A DNA stretch of 35,574 bases from Candidatus Atribacteria bacterium (GTDB lineage: Bacteria; Atribacterota; Phoenicimicrobiia; Phoenicimicrobiales; Stramentimicrobiaceae). Under the pieces are notes generated by a model that did no database searches, was not told the DNA's origin, and was given only the letters and a program-made list of their open reading frames with translations. The stretch lies in assembly GCA_029556475.1 (NCBI GenBank), contig JAKQEP010000161.1:1-35574 (forward strand). The letters are read 5' to 3'. The first letter of the stretch is position 1. The number at the start of each line of letters is the position of its first letter. A program made the position numbers and the translations under genes. This document shows positions 1 through 7,949 of this stretch, piece after piece.

Positions 1-134
1 CAGGCTACGATTTCGCTATTGCTTCTTCTCTCCCACGCCTTGCGGTGTGAGACTTGCAAGTCGCTCTGGGGTTCGTCGGCAACTACGCCCCTTGTGGACT
101 TTCACCACAGATTGACGGCATGCCCGTCATACAT
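1..134 (+). ncRNA. GC-rich structured RNA candidate, cut by the left edge (HEARO/omega-RNA-like or group II intron fragment)
   Basis: This segment is far richer in G and C than anything nearby and is packed with short helices. They include GGGG (68-71) with CCCC (88-91), TGTGG/CCACA (93-97 with 105-109), GACGG/CCGTC (114-118 with 124-128), the palindrome GACTTGCAAGTC (51-62) and CACGCC-TTGC-GGTGTG near 34-49. There is no credible protein in either strand. The 3' part (stem, GACTTTC loop, stem, then ACGGC and a terminal CATACAT) resembles from memory the 3' end of HEARO/omega RNAs that accompany IscB elements. On the other strand the GTGGTGAAAGTCCAC hairpin also resembles domain I of a group II intron. 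I cannot choose firmly between these. No IscB or reverse transcriptase gene is visible on the right side; any partner would lie off the left edge. Confidence 0.3.
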
Positions 135-136
135 AA

Positions 137-175
137 AAAAAACCTTACTTTATTTATTATAAAGTAAGGTTTTTT
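137..175. terminator. bidirectional intrinsic terminator
   Basis: A perfect stem pairs CCTTACTTTA (143-152) with TAAAGTAAGG (160-169) around a seven-base loop. It is flanked by an A run on the left and a T run on the right, so it gives a hairpin plus U tract on both strands. It separates the structured RNA segment from the tRNA. Confidence 0.7.
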
Positions 176-322
176 AGCCTACCTGATTCTACCAAATTTA
201 TTTTTTTTATCCTGAGTAATAATTTATCTGTTCTGTCTTCCATTTTTCATTTTCATATCTATATATTTGAAATAATATTTTTAAAATAAATACGGTTTAT
301 ATTTATGCCAGAAAAAATAAAG

Positions 323-398
323 TGGTGGGCCCACCCGGTTTCGAACCAGGGACCGGCCGGTTATGAGCCGGCTGCTCTACCAGCTGAGCTATGGGCCC
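323..398 (-). tRNA. tRNA with CAU anticodon (tRNA-Ile2 or elongator tRNA-Met)
   Basis: On the minus strand this folds as a complete 76-nt tRNA. The acceptor stem is GGGCCCA/TGGGCCC, the D stem GCTC/GAGC, the anticodon stem GCCGG/CCGGC with loop CTCATAA (anticodon CAU), the T stem CCTGG/CCGGG with loop TTCGAAA, and CCA is encoded at the 3' end. It is not an initiator type, because the 1-72 pair is a normal G-C pair. The C4-G69 and C5-G68 pairs match what E. coli TilS recognises in tRNA-Ile2, which leans towards the lysidine-modified isoleucine tRNA, but elongator Met cannot be excluded. Confidence 0.93.
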
Positions 399-418
399 CG
401 CTAAATTTATCCTTTAAA

Positions 419-446
419 AGTATATCAGATATTAACATAAAGTCAA
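419..446 (-). promoter_or_regulatory. sigma-70-type promoter of the tRNA
   Basis: On the minus strand TTGACT (446-441) is followed after 16 bases by TATACT (424-419). Transcription would start near 412, about 14 bases before the mature tRNA 5' end at 398. The element is the clearest promoter in the window. Confidence 0.7.
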
Positions 447-494
447 GAAATTATCCAGTGTTAAAAATATGAATCTATAAACATTTGACCTGTT

Positions 495-1538
495 TTATAA
501 ATTTAGGTATTCACCTCTCAATTGTCCGCAGGCAGCTTCAATATCCTGGCCTTTGGAATATCTAATTGTTACCGGAATATGACATTTTTTCAAGGTCCGC
601 TGAAAGTATAATACAACATTGTCTTTTGAAGGAATAAGTCTGGTTTGCTTGAAAACAGGATTATAGATGATAAGATTAACCTTCGCCTTTGGTTGAAAAT
701 CGGAAATCAAATGACATAGTTTTTTTGCCTGTTCCTGTGAATCGTTTATACCTTTTAACATCATATACTCAAAAGTAATCTGACGTTTTTTCTTCTTAAC
801 ATAGTCTCTACAGGCAGGTATCAGCTTTTTTAAAGGGTATCTCTTATTAACTGGCATCAGTAAATTCCGTATACTGTCTTCGGCAGCATGCAGGGATAAC
901 GAGAGTTCTACCTGAAGGGGGTTTTGAGCAAATTTTTTAATTTTAGGAATGATTCCGCAGGTAGAAATGGTTATTTTCCGGGTACCAATGTTTATACCCT
1001 GTTTCTCATTGATTATCTCAATGGATTTCATTAGCTGTTCATAATTATCAAAAGGTTCTCCCATACCCATAAAAACAATATTGCTGATATGTTCGCTACT
1101 AATTTTTTCAATAGCTAACAGCTGGCTTATAATTTCTCCGGCTGTCAGATTTCTTTTAAACCCTTCTTTCCCACTGGCGCAAAAAAGACAATGCCATAAA
1201 CAACCCACCTGAGTAGATAAGCAGACAGTATTTCTTTTTCTATCTTTAATTAAAACACTCTCAATAATATGCTTATCACCCAACCGAAAAAGAAATTTTT
1301 GGGAGCCGTCCCGGGATTCCATTTTTTTTATGCATTGAAGACTATTCGGCTGAAAGAGGGAACTTAATCGGGTTATAAAATTATGGGGTATATTGCTCAT
1401 TTCACTGAAACTGCTCACTTTTTTTTGGTATACCCAGTGAAATATTTGCCCTGTCCTATAAGATGGGAATCCTTGTTCGGTAATTATCTTTTCCAGTTCT
1501 TGATAGGATAATTCTTTAATATCAATCTTTTCAGCCAT
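495..1538 (-). CDS. rlmN: 23S rRNA / tRNA (adenine-C2)-methyltransferase RlmN
   Basis: Radical-SAM methyltransferase that methylates C2 of A2503 in 23S rRNA and of A37 in some tRNAs. At 347 residues it has the family's usual length. The radical-SAM cluster motif CX3CX2C is at C113, C117 and C120. C106 sits seven residues before it, as E. coli C118 does, and the C-terminal C337 (ACGQLRGE) is the expected methylation-relay cysteine. An N-terminal RNA-binding region and the GMGEPFDNY motif are intact. The ATG is preceded by GGGAG on the minus strand. The gene is followed by about 100 bases and then the tRNA, and it lies about 200 bases downstream of yggS on the same strand. Confidence 0.95.
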   Translation of the reverse strand: MAEKIDIKELSYQELEKIITEQGFPSYRTGQIFHWVYQKKVSSFSEMSNIPHNFITRLSSLFQPNSLQCIKKMESRDGSQKFLFRLGDKHIIESVLIKDRKRNTVCLSTQVGCLWHCLFCASGKEGFKRNLTAGEIISQLLAIEKISSEHISNIVFMGMGEPFDNYEQLMKSIEIINEKQGINIGTRKITISTCGIIPKIKKFAQNPLQVELSLSLHAAEDSIRNLLMPVNKRYPLKKLIPACRDYVKKKKRQITFEYMMLKGINDSQEQAKKLCHLISDFQPKAKVNLIIYNPVFKQTRLIPSKDNVVLYFQRTLKKCHIPVTIRYSKGQDIEAACGQLRGEYLNL

Positions 1539-1739
1539 TATTATTATCTCCCACTTTTCAACAATGCATTCTAAAAAGTTCTCTCACATATTCTTTATTG
1601 CTAACCATCATTATTCTGCCACCCACACCTTACTAATCAAGTACTTTCCACTTAATTACATACAATATCAAATCACATCTATTTATTAAAAAATCTTTTT
1701 TATACGCTATAAAAATATTCCAATAAATATTTGGTCAAA

Positions 1740-2438
1740 TCAAACATTTTTTCTGGGACCAAATATAGCAGTGCCAATTCTTACCACATTGGCACCTTCT
1801 TCAATAGCAATATGATAAGAATCAGTCATCCCCATGGAAAGATACTTCATATCTACCTGCTTCAATCTCATTTTTGCCAGTAGGTCAAATATATTTTTTG
1901 CCCTGTAAAAATCCTGCCGGTACTGTTCGGGATTTGCCCCAAAAGCTCCCATAGTCATTAGCCCCACCAGCCGGATATGAGCAAGCTGAGCAATGTCATA
2001 TGCTAATTGTTGCAGATACTCTTCCAGCCTTTCATGTTCATCCGGTTTTATTCCGTATTTGCTTTTTTCACTACCGATATTGATCTCTAACAATATGGGA
2101 ATAAACTCTTTGCCAGATTTTATTATCCGTTTATCGATTTCCTTTGCCAGTTCCAGAGAATCAACAGTCTGAATAATATCAAAGAGGGGCAGCGCTTTAT
2201 TAATCTTATTCTTCTGCAGCGGACCAATCATATGCCAGCTTACTCTTTGCGCTAAATCACCTCTTACTGCTTTCTTTGCAGCCTCGGCTTCCTGAACATA
2301 GTTCTGGCCAATATCAGTAGCACCTGCTTCAATCACTTCCTCAATCTCGGCAGGTGTTCTACCCTTAGTTGCAACTACTATTCGGACCTCAGATGGAATT
2401 TCCTCTCTTATTTTTTGGTAATTTTCGCTAATTGTCAT
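1740..2438 (-). CDS. yggS: YggS/PROSC family PLP-binding protein
   Basis: Member of the YggS/YlmE/PLPBP family, a single-domain TIM barrel that binds pyridoxal phosphate and helps PLP and amino acid homeostasis. It has no established enzyme activity. The PLP lysine is K25 in VVATKGRT. The typical blocks IGENYVQE (here IGQNYVQE), WHMIGPLQKNK and the phosphate-binding tail SMGMTDSYHIAIEEG..VRIGTAIFG are all present. I place the start at the ATG at 2438, giving 232 residues, because AGGTGG lies five bases upstream and the protein then begins like its relatives. An in-frame ATG at 2480 would add 14 residues but lacks a good ribosome binding site. Confidence 0.93.
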   Translation of the reverse strand: MTISENYQKIREEIPSEVRIVVATKGRTPAEIEEVIEAGATDIGQNYVQEAEAAKKAVRGDLAQRVSWHMIGPLQKNKINKALPLFDIIQTVDSLELAKEIDKRIIKSGKEFIPILLEINIGSEKSKYGIKPDEHERLEEYLQQLAYDIAQLAHIRLVGLMTMGAFGANPEQYRQDFYRAKNIFDLLAKMRLKQVDMKYLSMGMTDSYHIAIEEGANVVRIGTAIFGPRKNV

Positions 2439-2568
2439 TATAACCACCTGCTTCCAAAAATAAACAATTTTTTTAATCATTAATAATAATTATAATACCA
2501 ATTTAGAAGGAAAATATACAGGGGAAAAGAGATATTAGCAGTTGCCAATTACTTACTTTTTAATAATT

Positions 2569-3006
2569 TTAATCTTTTTCTGGCCCCAGCACTCTGGTTA
2601 CAATGTGTTCCAGACGATTTTGTTCTTTCTCAGTAATGAATTTTCTCTTCCTGGGGGTTTTGTCATAATTAACAATCTTTACCGGTTTTTTTATTGAAGG
2701 TAATTTATGAACAGATACATTCTTTTGGAAGGTAGTATTAATGGGTTTTTCCGGCCTGGATTTATGTACTTTTTTAACTGCCTCTGTTTCTGTTTTTTTA
2801 GTGATGCGGCGGTCGAAAGAAGTTCCTTCAAGTAAGCTTCTAAACAGTAAGGCATTGGGAAAATAAGTCCCTTTTTCTGGTGGATCTTTCTCCTTGCCTT
2901 TGGTAAAACTCCCTTCCCATTCAGTAGCAATTTCTAATTGCTCTAATTCTTTTTGCCCTTTTCCATTATCTGGATAGTTTTCTATTTTTTTGTGGAATAG
3001 ATTCAT
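2569..3006 (-). CDS. unknown basic, probably disordered protein under a c-di-GMP riboswitch
   Basis: I do not recognise this 145-residue protein. It has no signal peptide, membrane segment or enzymatic motif. The first third is charged and glutamate-rich. Residues from about 65 to 125 are rich in lysine, proline, threonine and serine (for example KKVHKSRPEKP and KTPRKRKF) and look disordered. The last 20 residues (EKEQNRLEHIVTRVLG) could form an amphipathic helix. The start codon has only a weak GAGAT ahead of it. The reason to believe it is a real gene is context: a well-formed c-di-GMP-I aptamer ends about 35 bases upstream on the same strand, so its level should follow c-di-GMP. It could be an adaptor or partner protein in motility, adhesion or exopolysaccharide control, but that is only inference. 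Confidence 0.65.
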   Translation of the reverse strand: MNLFHKKIENYPDNGKGQKELEQLEIATEWEGSFTKGKEKDPPEKGTYFPNALLFRSLLEGTSFDRRITKKTETEAVKKVHKSRPEKPINTTFQKNVSVHKLPSIKKPVKIVNYDKTPRKRKFITEKEQNRLEHIVTRVLGPEKD

Positions 3007-3040
3007 TTTTATCTCTATATTTTTATAATTAAAAATAAAA

Positions 3041-3124
3041 ATAAAGTCGGCAACCCGGCTGTCATGGCTTTAAGCTTTAGACCCATGGTTTTGCGTCCTA
3101 CCCTTTAGGATAGTTTGCCTTTAT
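3041..3124 (-). promoter_or_regulatory. cyclic-di-GMP-I (GEMM) riboswitch
   Basis: Read on the minus strand, the segment carries the class-I c-di-GMP aptamer landmarks in order. The P1 strand is ATAAAG (3124-3119), then GGCAAAC, then the P2 hairpin CTATCC-TAAA-GGGTAG. The conserved GGACGCAAA follows (near 3098-3090). P3 pairs CATGG with CCATG and has the GTCTAAAG receptor-like segment inside. Then come GCCGGGTTGCCGA and the closing P1 strand CTTTAT (3046-3041). The P2 loop is UAAA rather than the usual GNRA. The ORF at 3006 starts about 35 bases downstream. No strong terminator is visible between them, so control may be at translation or through AT-rich alternative pairing. Confidence 0.88.
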
Positions 3125-3230
3125 CAACTTATTATTTCAAAATATTATTATTTTCTTCTCTATATATATTATTCCCTATTTTTTATTTTTTAGACAAATA
3201 TTTAAAAGATGTTGCCTTCTTTTCATTAAT

Positions 3231-5627
3231 TTATTCAGTTTCCCATAATAGAGCAATATTGATTCCAAAAATATCGCTCTTTTTAGGCTTGATACTGATG
3301 GTCTCAATAGTATAATTATCAATATCAAATTTGCCAGACATATTCTCAATACTCTGCTTTAGCTCGTCTTCCAATTTTTGAATATTCTCACTGAGAGCAT
3401 CTATCTTTTTCTTTGCCAGCTCCACATCCTTTTTTTCCTTTAAAATTCTGCTGGCCCTGCCTAAACCGGTTACACCTGTATTTAAAGTACCTACTTTAGT
3501 TCTGCCCAACAAGGCACCAAGAACACTGGAACCCAAAGATAAAGCACTCTGAGTTGTAATAGCCTTAACATCTGCCTCTTCTTTTTCTAATTTCTCCTGC
3601 AATCTGACAAAGTCTTTTTCTAATTTTTCTTCTTTTTTGGAATATTGTTCGGTGAGTTTCTCCACCATTTTATCCTTCTCTGCCCTGATAAGGTCTAAAA
3701 CCCTGGATTTAAAATCAGCTATATCTTCACCTGGAGTTGATAAAACCTTAAATTCTTTAGAGCTAAAGAGTTCTATTCTGGTATTATCATAAAGGTAATT
3801 TTTAAACTTTTCTTCCAAAGCACTGGTATCCTTCATCTTTTCTAAAAAAGAGGGTAACAGAACAAAGCGGGCTCTTTCCAGAGGCTTATCATCATAAATA
3901 CTTATATCATCTTCATTGGGAAGCGCTTCTTTAATATTGAGCTCTACTGTATCCTGGAAGAGAGGAATTTTTAAATAAATATCTTCTTTCTGGTCAATTT
4001 TTTTAGGCTCATTATAAAACCTGACCTTGCCGTTCAAAATTATACTGGGTTTGTAGATAACCTCTTCACTAAAAGGTGGATGATGTAAGAAATATTGTCT
4101 TATCTTATCGGATAGAAATGGTTTTGTCTCGCTTACTGCTGACTTTTTGCCCCTGATATCCTCTTGAAATCCAGTTATATCTTCTGGCTCAGAAACTGCC
4201 ATTTCTTGCTTGTCCTGCATCAACTCTTTAATCTCCCGCACAGAGAGGGGACCTCTCAAATAGGACAAAACCCACCTAGTCTCAAAAAGTGGAAGATAAT
4301 CCATATGAGCGCTCTTTAAAAGAAAGGTCCTCTTTTTCATATTAGCCAGCAAGTTTTCTATCTCGCCCTTATCTAGTGCGTCAGTTGCATTTTTAGCCAG
4401 ACCATCTATTACTTTATCTCTATCCTGCCTGGTTTGTAGCCTGCCCAAAAACCAACTTCCCACATTGGACAGCCCTTTATAATCAAGGTCAATTGGATTC
4501 TGAGTGGCCAGCACCACTCCTATACCATAAGCTCTGGCCTGTTTTAACAGAATCAGCATAGGCTGTTTGGAAGGTGGATTGGAAGTTGCTGGGAAAAAAC
4601 CAAAAATCTCATCCATATAGAGTAAGGTTCGAAGTGAAGAGGCTCCCGTTTGTTGTCTCATCCAGCTGATATATTTATTCAAAAAGAGGGTCACAAAAAA
4701 CATCTGTTGATTAGAATCTAAATGGGCTAGGGAAAGAATACTGACTCTGGGTTTTCCGTTTTCAGTGTATAAAAGATCTTGAATATCTAAATTTTTCCCC
4801 TCTAACCAGGTAGAAAAACCGGGGCTGGACAGAATGTTATTTAAAAGCATAGCCAGGTTAAATCTTTCCTTTTGTGGATAAAAACTATTTAGACTTAAGA
4901 CACCTATCTTCTCAAAAGGAGGATTGGTAATATAACCAATTAATTGTTCTAAGGTAAGATTAATATTTTTCTTCCAGAAATAGGAGAACAATGCTGCTAA
5001 GAGAATATATTCTTTACTGGTTAGGACATCTGCTCTGACATTGAGCAGGGAAAGAAGTCCCATGACCGTTGAATTAATCATAGCAGAATAGGTATCCGGA
5101 TCATCCATAACATCTTCAGAAGGTGCTTCAAAACTGCTTAATACTGATATAGGAATACCCGCCATACTACCGGGTGTATAGATGGTAAAATCTGCACTAT
5201 TCCTATAAAGGCTAATTCTGCTCTTATCCTGGTGAAAGCCTCTTAACCCTTTCTCCCAGTTACCTGCTACCTCCTCAGCATAGACATCGGGCTTCATACC
5301 CTTGCTCTCGGCTTCTAAGGGATCTATCCACCGTTGAAAATCTGACGGCTTTAATTCTGGAAAAGCAAGAAGAAGGTTACCCATATCTCCTTTGGGATCA
5401 ATTATAATGGAAGGAATTTTATCAATGGCGGCTTCTTCAATTATAGCTATTCCCAATCCGGTTTTGCCACTGCCGGTCATACCGATTATGGCAGCATGTG
5501 TAGTAAAATCTTTGGATTTATAAAGAAAGGGAGCCTCATCAGTTTTAAATGTTAAAGTTTTAGGATCAATCTCTTTTCCTAAATAAAACAAACCTAATTT
5601 TTCATATAAAGAAATATAGTCTTCCAT
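3231..5627 (-). CDS. HerA/DUF87-type AAA ATPase with C-terminal coiled coil
   Basis: A 798-residue ATPase of the HerA/FtsK/VirB4 superfamily. Walker A is GMTGSGKT (49-56), Walker B is LLYMDEIFGFFP around 335-346, and the following region KQARAYGIGVVLATQNPIDL has the sensor-like ATQN of HerA/VirB4 proteins. The N-terminal 40 residues form a short lead-in, and the ATPase core runs to about residue 470. After a linker, residues about 640-760 are a charged coiled coil (repeated EKL/KEE heptads), interrupted by a glycine-rich piece (LGSSVLGALLGRTKVG). A strong GAGGAGG precedes the ATG. It probably works as a DNA or protein translocase. There is no NurA nuclease or conjugation gene beside it, so the substrate is unknown. 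The next gene downstream has its own riboswitch. Confidence 0.8.
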   Translation of the reverse strand: MEDYISLYEKLGLFYLGKEIDPKTLTFKTDEAPFLYKSKDFTTHAAIIGMTGSGKTGLGIAIIEEAAIDKIPSIIIDPKGDMGNLLLAFPELKPSDFQRWIDPLEAESKGMKPDVYAEEVAGNWEKGLRGFHQDKSRISLYRNSADFTIYTPGSMAGIPISVLSSFEAPSEDVMDDPDTYSAMINSTVMGLLSLLNVRADVLTSKEYILLAALFSYFWKKNINLTLEQLIGYITNPPFEKIGVLSLNSFYPQKERFNLAMLLNNILSSPGFSTWLEGKNLDIQDLLYTENGKPRVSILSLAHLDSNQQMFFVTLFLNKYISWMRQQTGASSLRTLLYMDEIFGFFPATSNPPSKQPMLILLKQARAYGIGVVLATQNPIDLDYKGLSNVGSWFLGRLQTRQDRDKVIDGLAKNATDALDKGEIENLLANMKKRTFLLKSAHMDYLPLFETRWVLSYLRGPLSVREIKELMQDKQEMAVSEPEDITGFQEDIRGKKSAVSETKPFLSDKIRQYFLHHPPFSEEVIYKPSIILNGKVRFYNEPKKIDQKEDIYLKIPLFQDTVELNIKEALPNEDDISIYDDKPLERARFVLLPSFLEKMKDTSALEEKFKNYLYDNTRIELFSSKEFKVLSTPGEDIADFKSRVLDLIRAEKDKMVEKLTEQYSKKEEKLEKDFVRLQEKLEKEEADVKAITTQSALSLGSSVLGALLGRTKVGTLNTGVTGLGRASRILKEKKDVELAKKKIDALSENIQKLEDELKQSIENMSGKFDIDNYTIETISIKPKKSDIFGINIALLWETE

Positions 5628-5827
5628 TTTTTCCTCCTCACCCTATTTTATGGGGACGATTCTATTGACAAAATTTAATAAATGAATTTAATATTTGTCA
5701 GTAAAACTGTCTTATGTTTTTTATTATATCAGTAAATATCTTACCTGTATATTATAACAAATTTATTAGAATAAGTGTTTTGTTTATGTATTTTGTTGCT
5801 TATGATGGACAACTGATCTCGATAATC

Positions 5828-5856
5828 TTACAATTACCCTAATTTTGTGATAAGAT
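5828..5856 (+). promoter_or_regulatory. candidate promoter of the DUF6305-like gene
   Basis: TTACAA (5828-5833) and TAAGAT (5851-5856) are separated by 17 bases in an AT-rich spacer, about 70 bases before the ATG at 5927. Both boxes are imperfect matches, so this is a moderate prediction. Confidence 0.35.
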
Positions 5857-5926
5857 ATAAAAAAACAGCACTTAATTTATTACTCAAAGACTTGGAATAG
5901 GCAATATTAATAAGGAGGCATTAATA

Positions 5927-6511
5927 ATGTATAATAGAAAAAAAACTAAAATAAGCAGTATATTAATAAATGGATTATTAGTAACACTCTTTCTGCTCCT
6001 TTTAACAGGAGTTGCGTTTTCAACAGAGGAGGCGCCTCAAATATTAATAACTTCAATTGGTCAGAGTCCGGATGCCAGAATGATAAATGTATTATTATCA
6101 CGATACCAGATTTCAGCTGCCTATGAACAGCTTGCCACACCTGAAATGGTAAAAAATTTCAAGATGATTATCGCAGTAGTTGGTGGTAGTTCTAAAGGAC
6201 TGGGGGCCGCTGGAATAGATAAAGAACAGGAATTATCCAGATCAAAAGCTCTGATTAAGGAGGTCAAAGAACTGAAAGTTAACCTTCTGGTAATGCATAT
6301 TGGTGGAGAAGCTCGGAGGGGTGCCCTTTCTGATGCTTTTTTAGATGCTGTGGTTCCTTATGCTGATCATTTAATTATTGTGGAATCCGGAAATCCTGAT
6401 GGCTATTTTAATAAAATGAGTGAGGAGTACAAGATTCCACTACAATCTGTGGAGAAGATTGCTGAAAGCGGTGAGTTAGTAAAGGATTATATTGAAAAAA
6501 ATTTAGAATAG
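5927..6511 (+). CDS. secreted DUF6305-like protein
   Basis: A 194-residue exported protein. Residues 1-32 form a signal peptide: positively charged MYNRKKTK, a hydrophobic core of leucines and a VAFS-T cleavage region. The mature part shows the pattern I associate with DUF6305 proteins of Synergistota- and Atribacterota-like anaerobes: TSIGQSPDARM near residue 43, then VVGGSSKGLGAAGID, then MHIGGEARRGALSD, then PYADHLIIVESGNPDG. The alternating beta strands and glycine loops suggest a Rossmann-like fold. The function is not known. The ribosome binding site AAGGAGG is clear. The gene converges with the zinc hydrolase gene to its right and ends in its own terminator, so it may be a periplasmic partner of the amino-acid cassette next door, but they are not cotranscribed. 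Confidence 0.78.
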   Translation: MYNRKKTKISSILINGLLVTLFLLLLTGVAFSTEEAPQILITSIGQSPDARMINVLLSRYQISAAYEQLATPEMVKNFKMIIAVVGGSSKGLGAAGIDKEQELSRSKALIKEVKELKVNLLVMHIGGEARRGALSDAFLDAVVPYADHLIIVESGNPDGYFNKMSEEYKIPLQSVEKIAESGELVKDYIEKNLE

Positions 6512-6527
6512 AGGTCAGGAAAAATTC

Positions 6528-6554
6528 AGCCACGGATAAACCCGTGGCTTTTTA
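6528..6554 (+). terminator. intrinsic terminator after the DUF6305-like gene
   Basis: AGCCACGG (6528-6535) pairs perfectly with CCGTGGCT (6542-6549) over a six-base loop and is followed by a run of T. It begins 17 bases after the stop codon. Confidence 0.85.
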
Positions 6555-6587
6555 TCCACTTTTTAAATTTTGTTCATCCTATAATTA

Positions 6588-7712
6588 TTATTTTACGGGC
6601 TGAAGATAATTGCCATAACCATATTGTAACAATTCCTGGTAAGATGGTATTCCATAATATTCCACCGTTTCATCAGGAAATAAAAGGCTCATATTTTCGA
6701 CCAGTACTCCAATAGCAGTGAGATGTCTTCCTACCCTTTCCTCAATGGGATGCCCCTTCTCATCATATGGTACATATAACCTTCCCAGCTCAGCAGCTTT
6801 TACATACATTTTATCTTTGCCGGTCAAGACCAGGGCCTCATCTGTTCTTCCCCTTATTCTTCCCTGGCTGGCATTTGCCGATTCCATCAAAATAGCCATA
6901 GTATCACTATAATCTCCCCATTCTCTATGAGTTAATCCCCTAAAAGAGGGCGGGGATATTTCCAGATTGTAATCCAGATCCTCCATTTGTAAATCCAAAA
7001 CGGCAATACTGGCTAAATCTATAGCCCTTTCATGGGCAACAATAGCATTTATAACCGGATATTCGGGTGAAGCTTCATGTAAATCTATTGATAAATCGCA
7101 TTCTTCCTTTTTAATAACTTCCAAAATGCCATAACAGATTTTTTCGGTATAATTACCCTCAGGATCTCCGGGATAACCACGATTTAAATTTCGCGTCTCT
7201 GAACCGGAAAGTGATTGACCAAACTGATTGATATATATATCCGGGTCAGGCCACTGATGAATAGGGTTAGTAGCCCTAGAACCATATCTGAACTCCCTTC
7301 TGCCATAAGGTGTATTAAAATGAATCTTTCGAGGTGAACCTTCCTGCGGGTCATTATGGGAGTAACCGCTAAGATTGGCTTGCTGTATTACAATCATTCT
7401 ACCCTTAGTTACCACCGCATTTTCAATTAATAGCACCACAGAAAGCATGCCGGATGGTTCATTGGGATGTGTTCCTCCTAACACAAAAACGGTACCTCCC
7501 GGTTCATTACTTTCTAAAAAATAGATATCAGTATCACAGTACTTTCCCCTTAATTCAGGATAGTAATCACTTAATTTAGCCATTCTGGTTACCCCACTCC
7601 CGGCTACGATAAAATCAGACTTCCATTGGTCAACAAATTCCAGAGCAGACAATATGATAACAATGGCAGTTAGAATTAATATATAGATAGCAATTTTTTG
7701 ATTCTTTTTCAT
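6588..7712 (-). CDS. membrane-anchored AstE/AspA-type zinc hydrolase (M14-like)
   Basis: Member of the succinylglutamate desuccinylase/aspartoacylase family, zinc enzymes that cleave N-acyl amino acids or related amides. Numbering from the ATG at 7712 (374 residues), the zinc ligands are H82 and E85 in GGTHPNEPSG and H212 in IDLHEASPE. ETRNLNRGYPG (172-182) supplies the arginine and asparagine residues that bind the substrate carboxylate in this family. Residues 7-24 form one hydrophobic segment, so the catalytic domain probably faces the outside, tethered to the membrane. AGAGG lies eight bases before this ATG; an in-frame GTG at 7736 is less likely. It lies downstream of the 50-residue membrane protein and the permease on the same strand. 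The exact substrate cannot be read from sequence. Confidence 0.82.
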   Translation of the reverse strand: MKKNQKIAIYILILTAIVIILSALEFVDQWKSDFIVAGSGVTRMAKLSDYYPELRGKYCDTDIYFLESNEPGGTVFVLGGTHPNEPSGMLSVVLLIENAVVTKGRMIVIQQANLSGYSHNDPQEGSPRKIHFNTPYGRREFRYGSRATNPIHQWPDPDIYINQFGQSLSGSETRNLNRGYPGDPEGNYTEKICYGILEVIKKEECDLSIDLHEASPEYPVINAIVAHERAIDLASIAVLDLQMEDLDYNLEISPPSFRGLTHREWGDYSDTMAILMESANASQGRIRGRTDEALVLTGKDKMYVKAAELGRLYVPYDEKGHPIEERVGRHLTAIGVLVENMSLLFPDETVEYYGIPSYQELLQYGYGNYLQPVK

Positions 7713-7770
7713 AGGCAAAACCTCTTTTTCTGGCACTAATTACTGACAAAATATACATTTTTTTAAAATG

Positions 7771-7923
7771 TTATTTTATCATAAACAATCTCAGGATAAA
7801 GGGAATAATGACCAGGGAGCTGGTAAGTTGATTCCAGAAATCACTCTCTTTAAACATATCCTGCACGATTAAGACTGTTAGAAATAAAATGATTAAACGA
7901 TAAATTAAGGTAATGATACTCAA
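7771..7923 (-). CDS. 50-residue two-helix membrane protein (overlooked small ORF)
   Basis: A short open frame starts with TTG at 7923, 26 bases after the permease stop codon, and ends at TAA (7773-7771). GGGAGAG lies about eight bases upstream of the start, as for other TTG starts here. The product begins SIITLIYRLIILFLTVLIV and has two hydrophobic stretches (about 3-20 and 36-48) joined by a polar loop QDMFKESDFWNQ, with basic ends (YR and RLFMIK). I do not recognise a family. Its position between a DctM-like permease and a membrane-anchored hydrolase suggests a small accessory subunit of either. It fills an otherwise unexplained spacer. Confidence 0.55.
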   Translation of the reverse strand: MSIITLIYRLIILFLTVLIVQDMFKESDFWNQLTSSLVIIPFILRLFMIK

Positions 7924-7949
7924 TTTTTCTTCTCTCCCTATTCAATAAA

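Noticed and set aside
2691-2930. Minus-strand open frame of 79 codons inside the riboswitch-controlled gene
   Set aside because: It is a different frame of the 145-residue ORF; the larger frame begins at the right distance from the riboswitch.
3115-3315. Plus-strand open frame of 66 codons
   Set aside because: It runs antisense through the c-di-GMP riboswitch edge and the 3' end of the HerA-type gene, and has no ribosome binding site; the hydrophobic product reflects AT-rich sequence.
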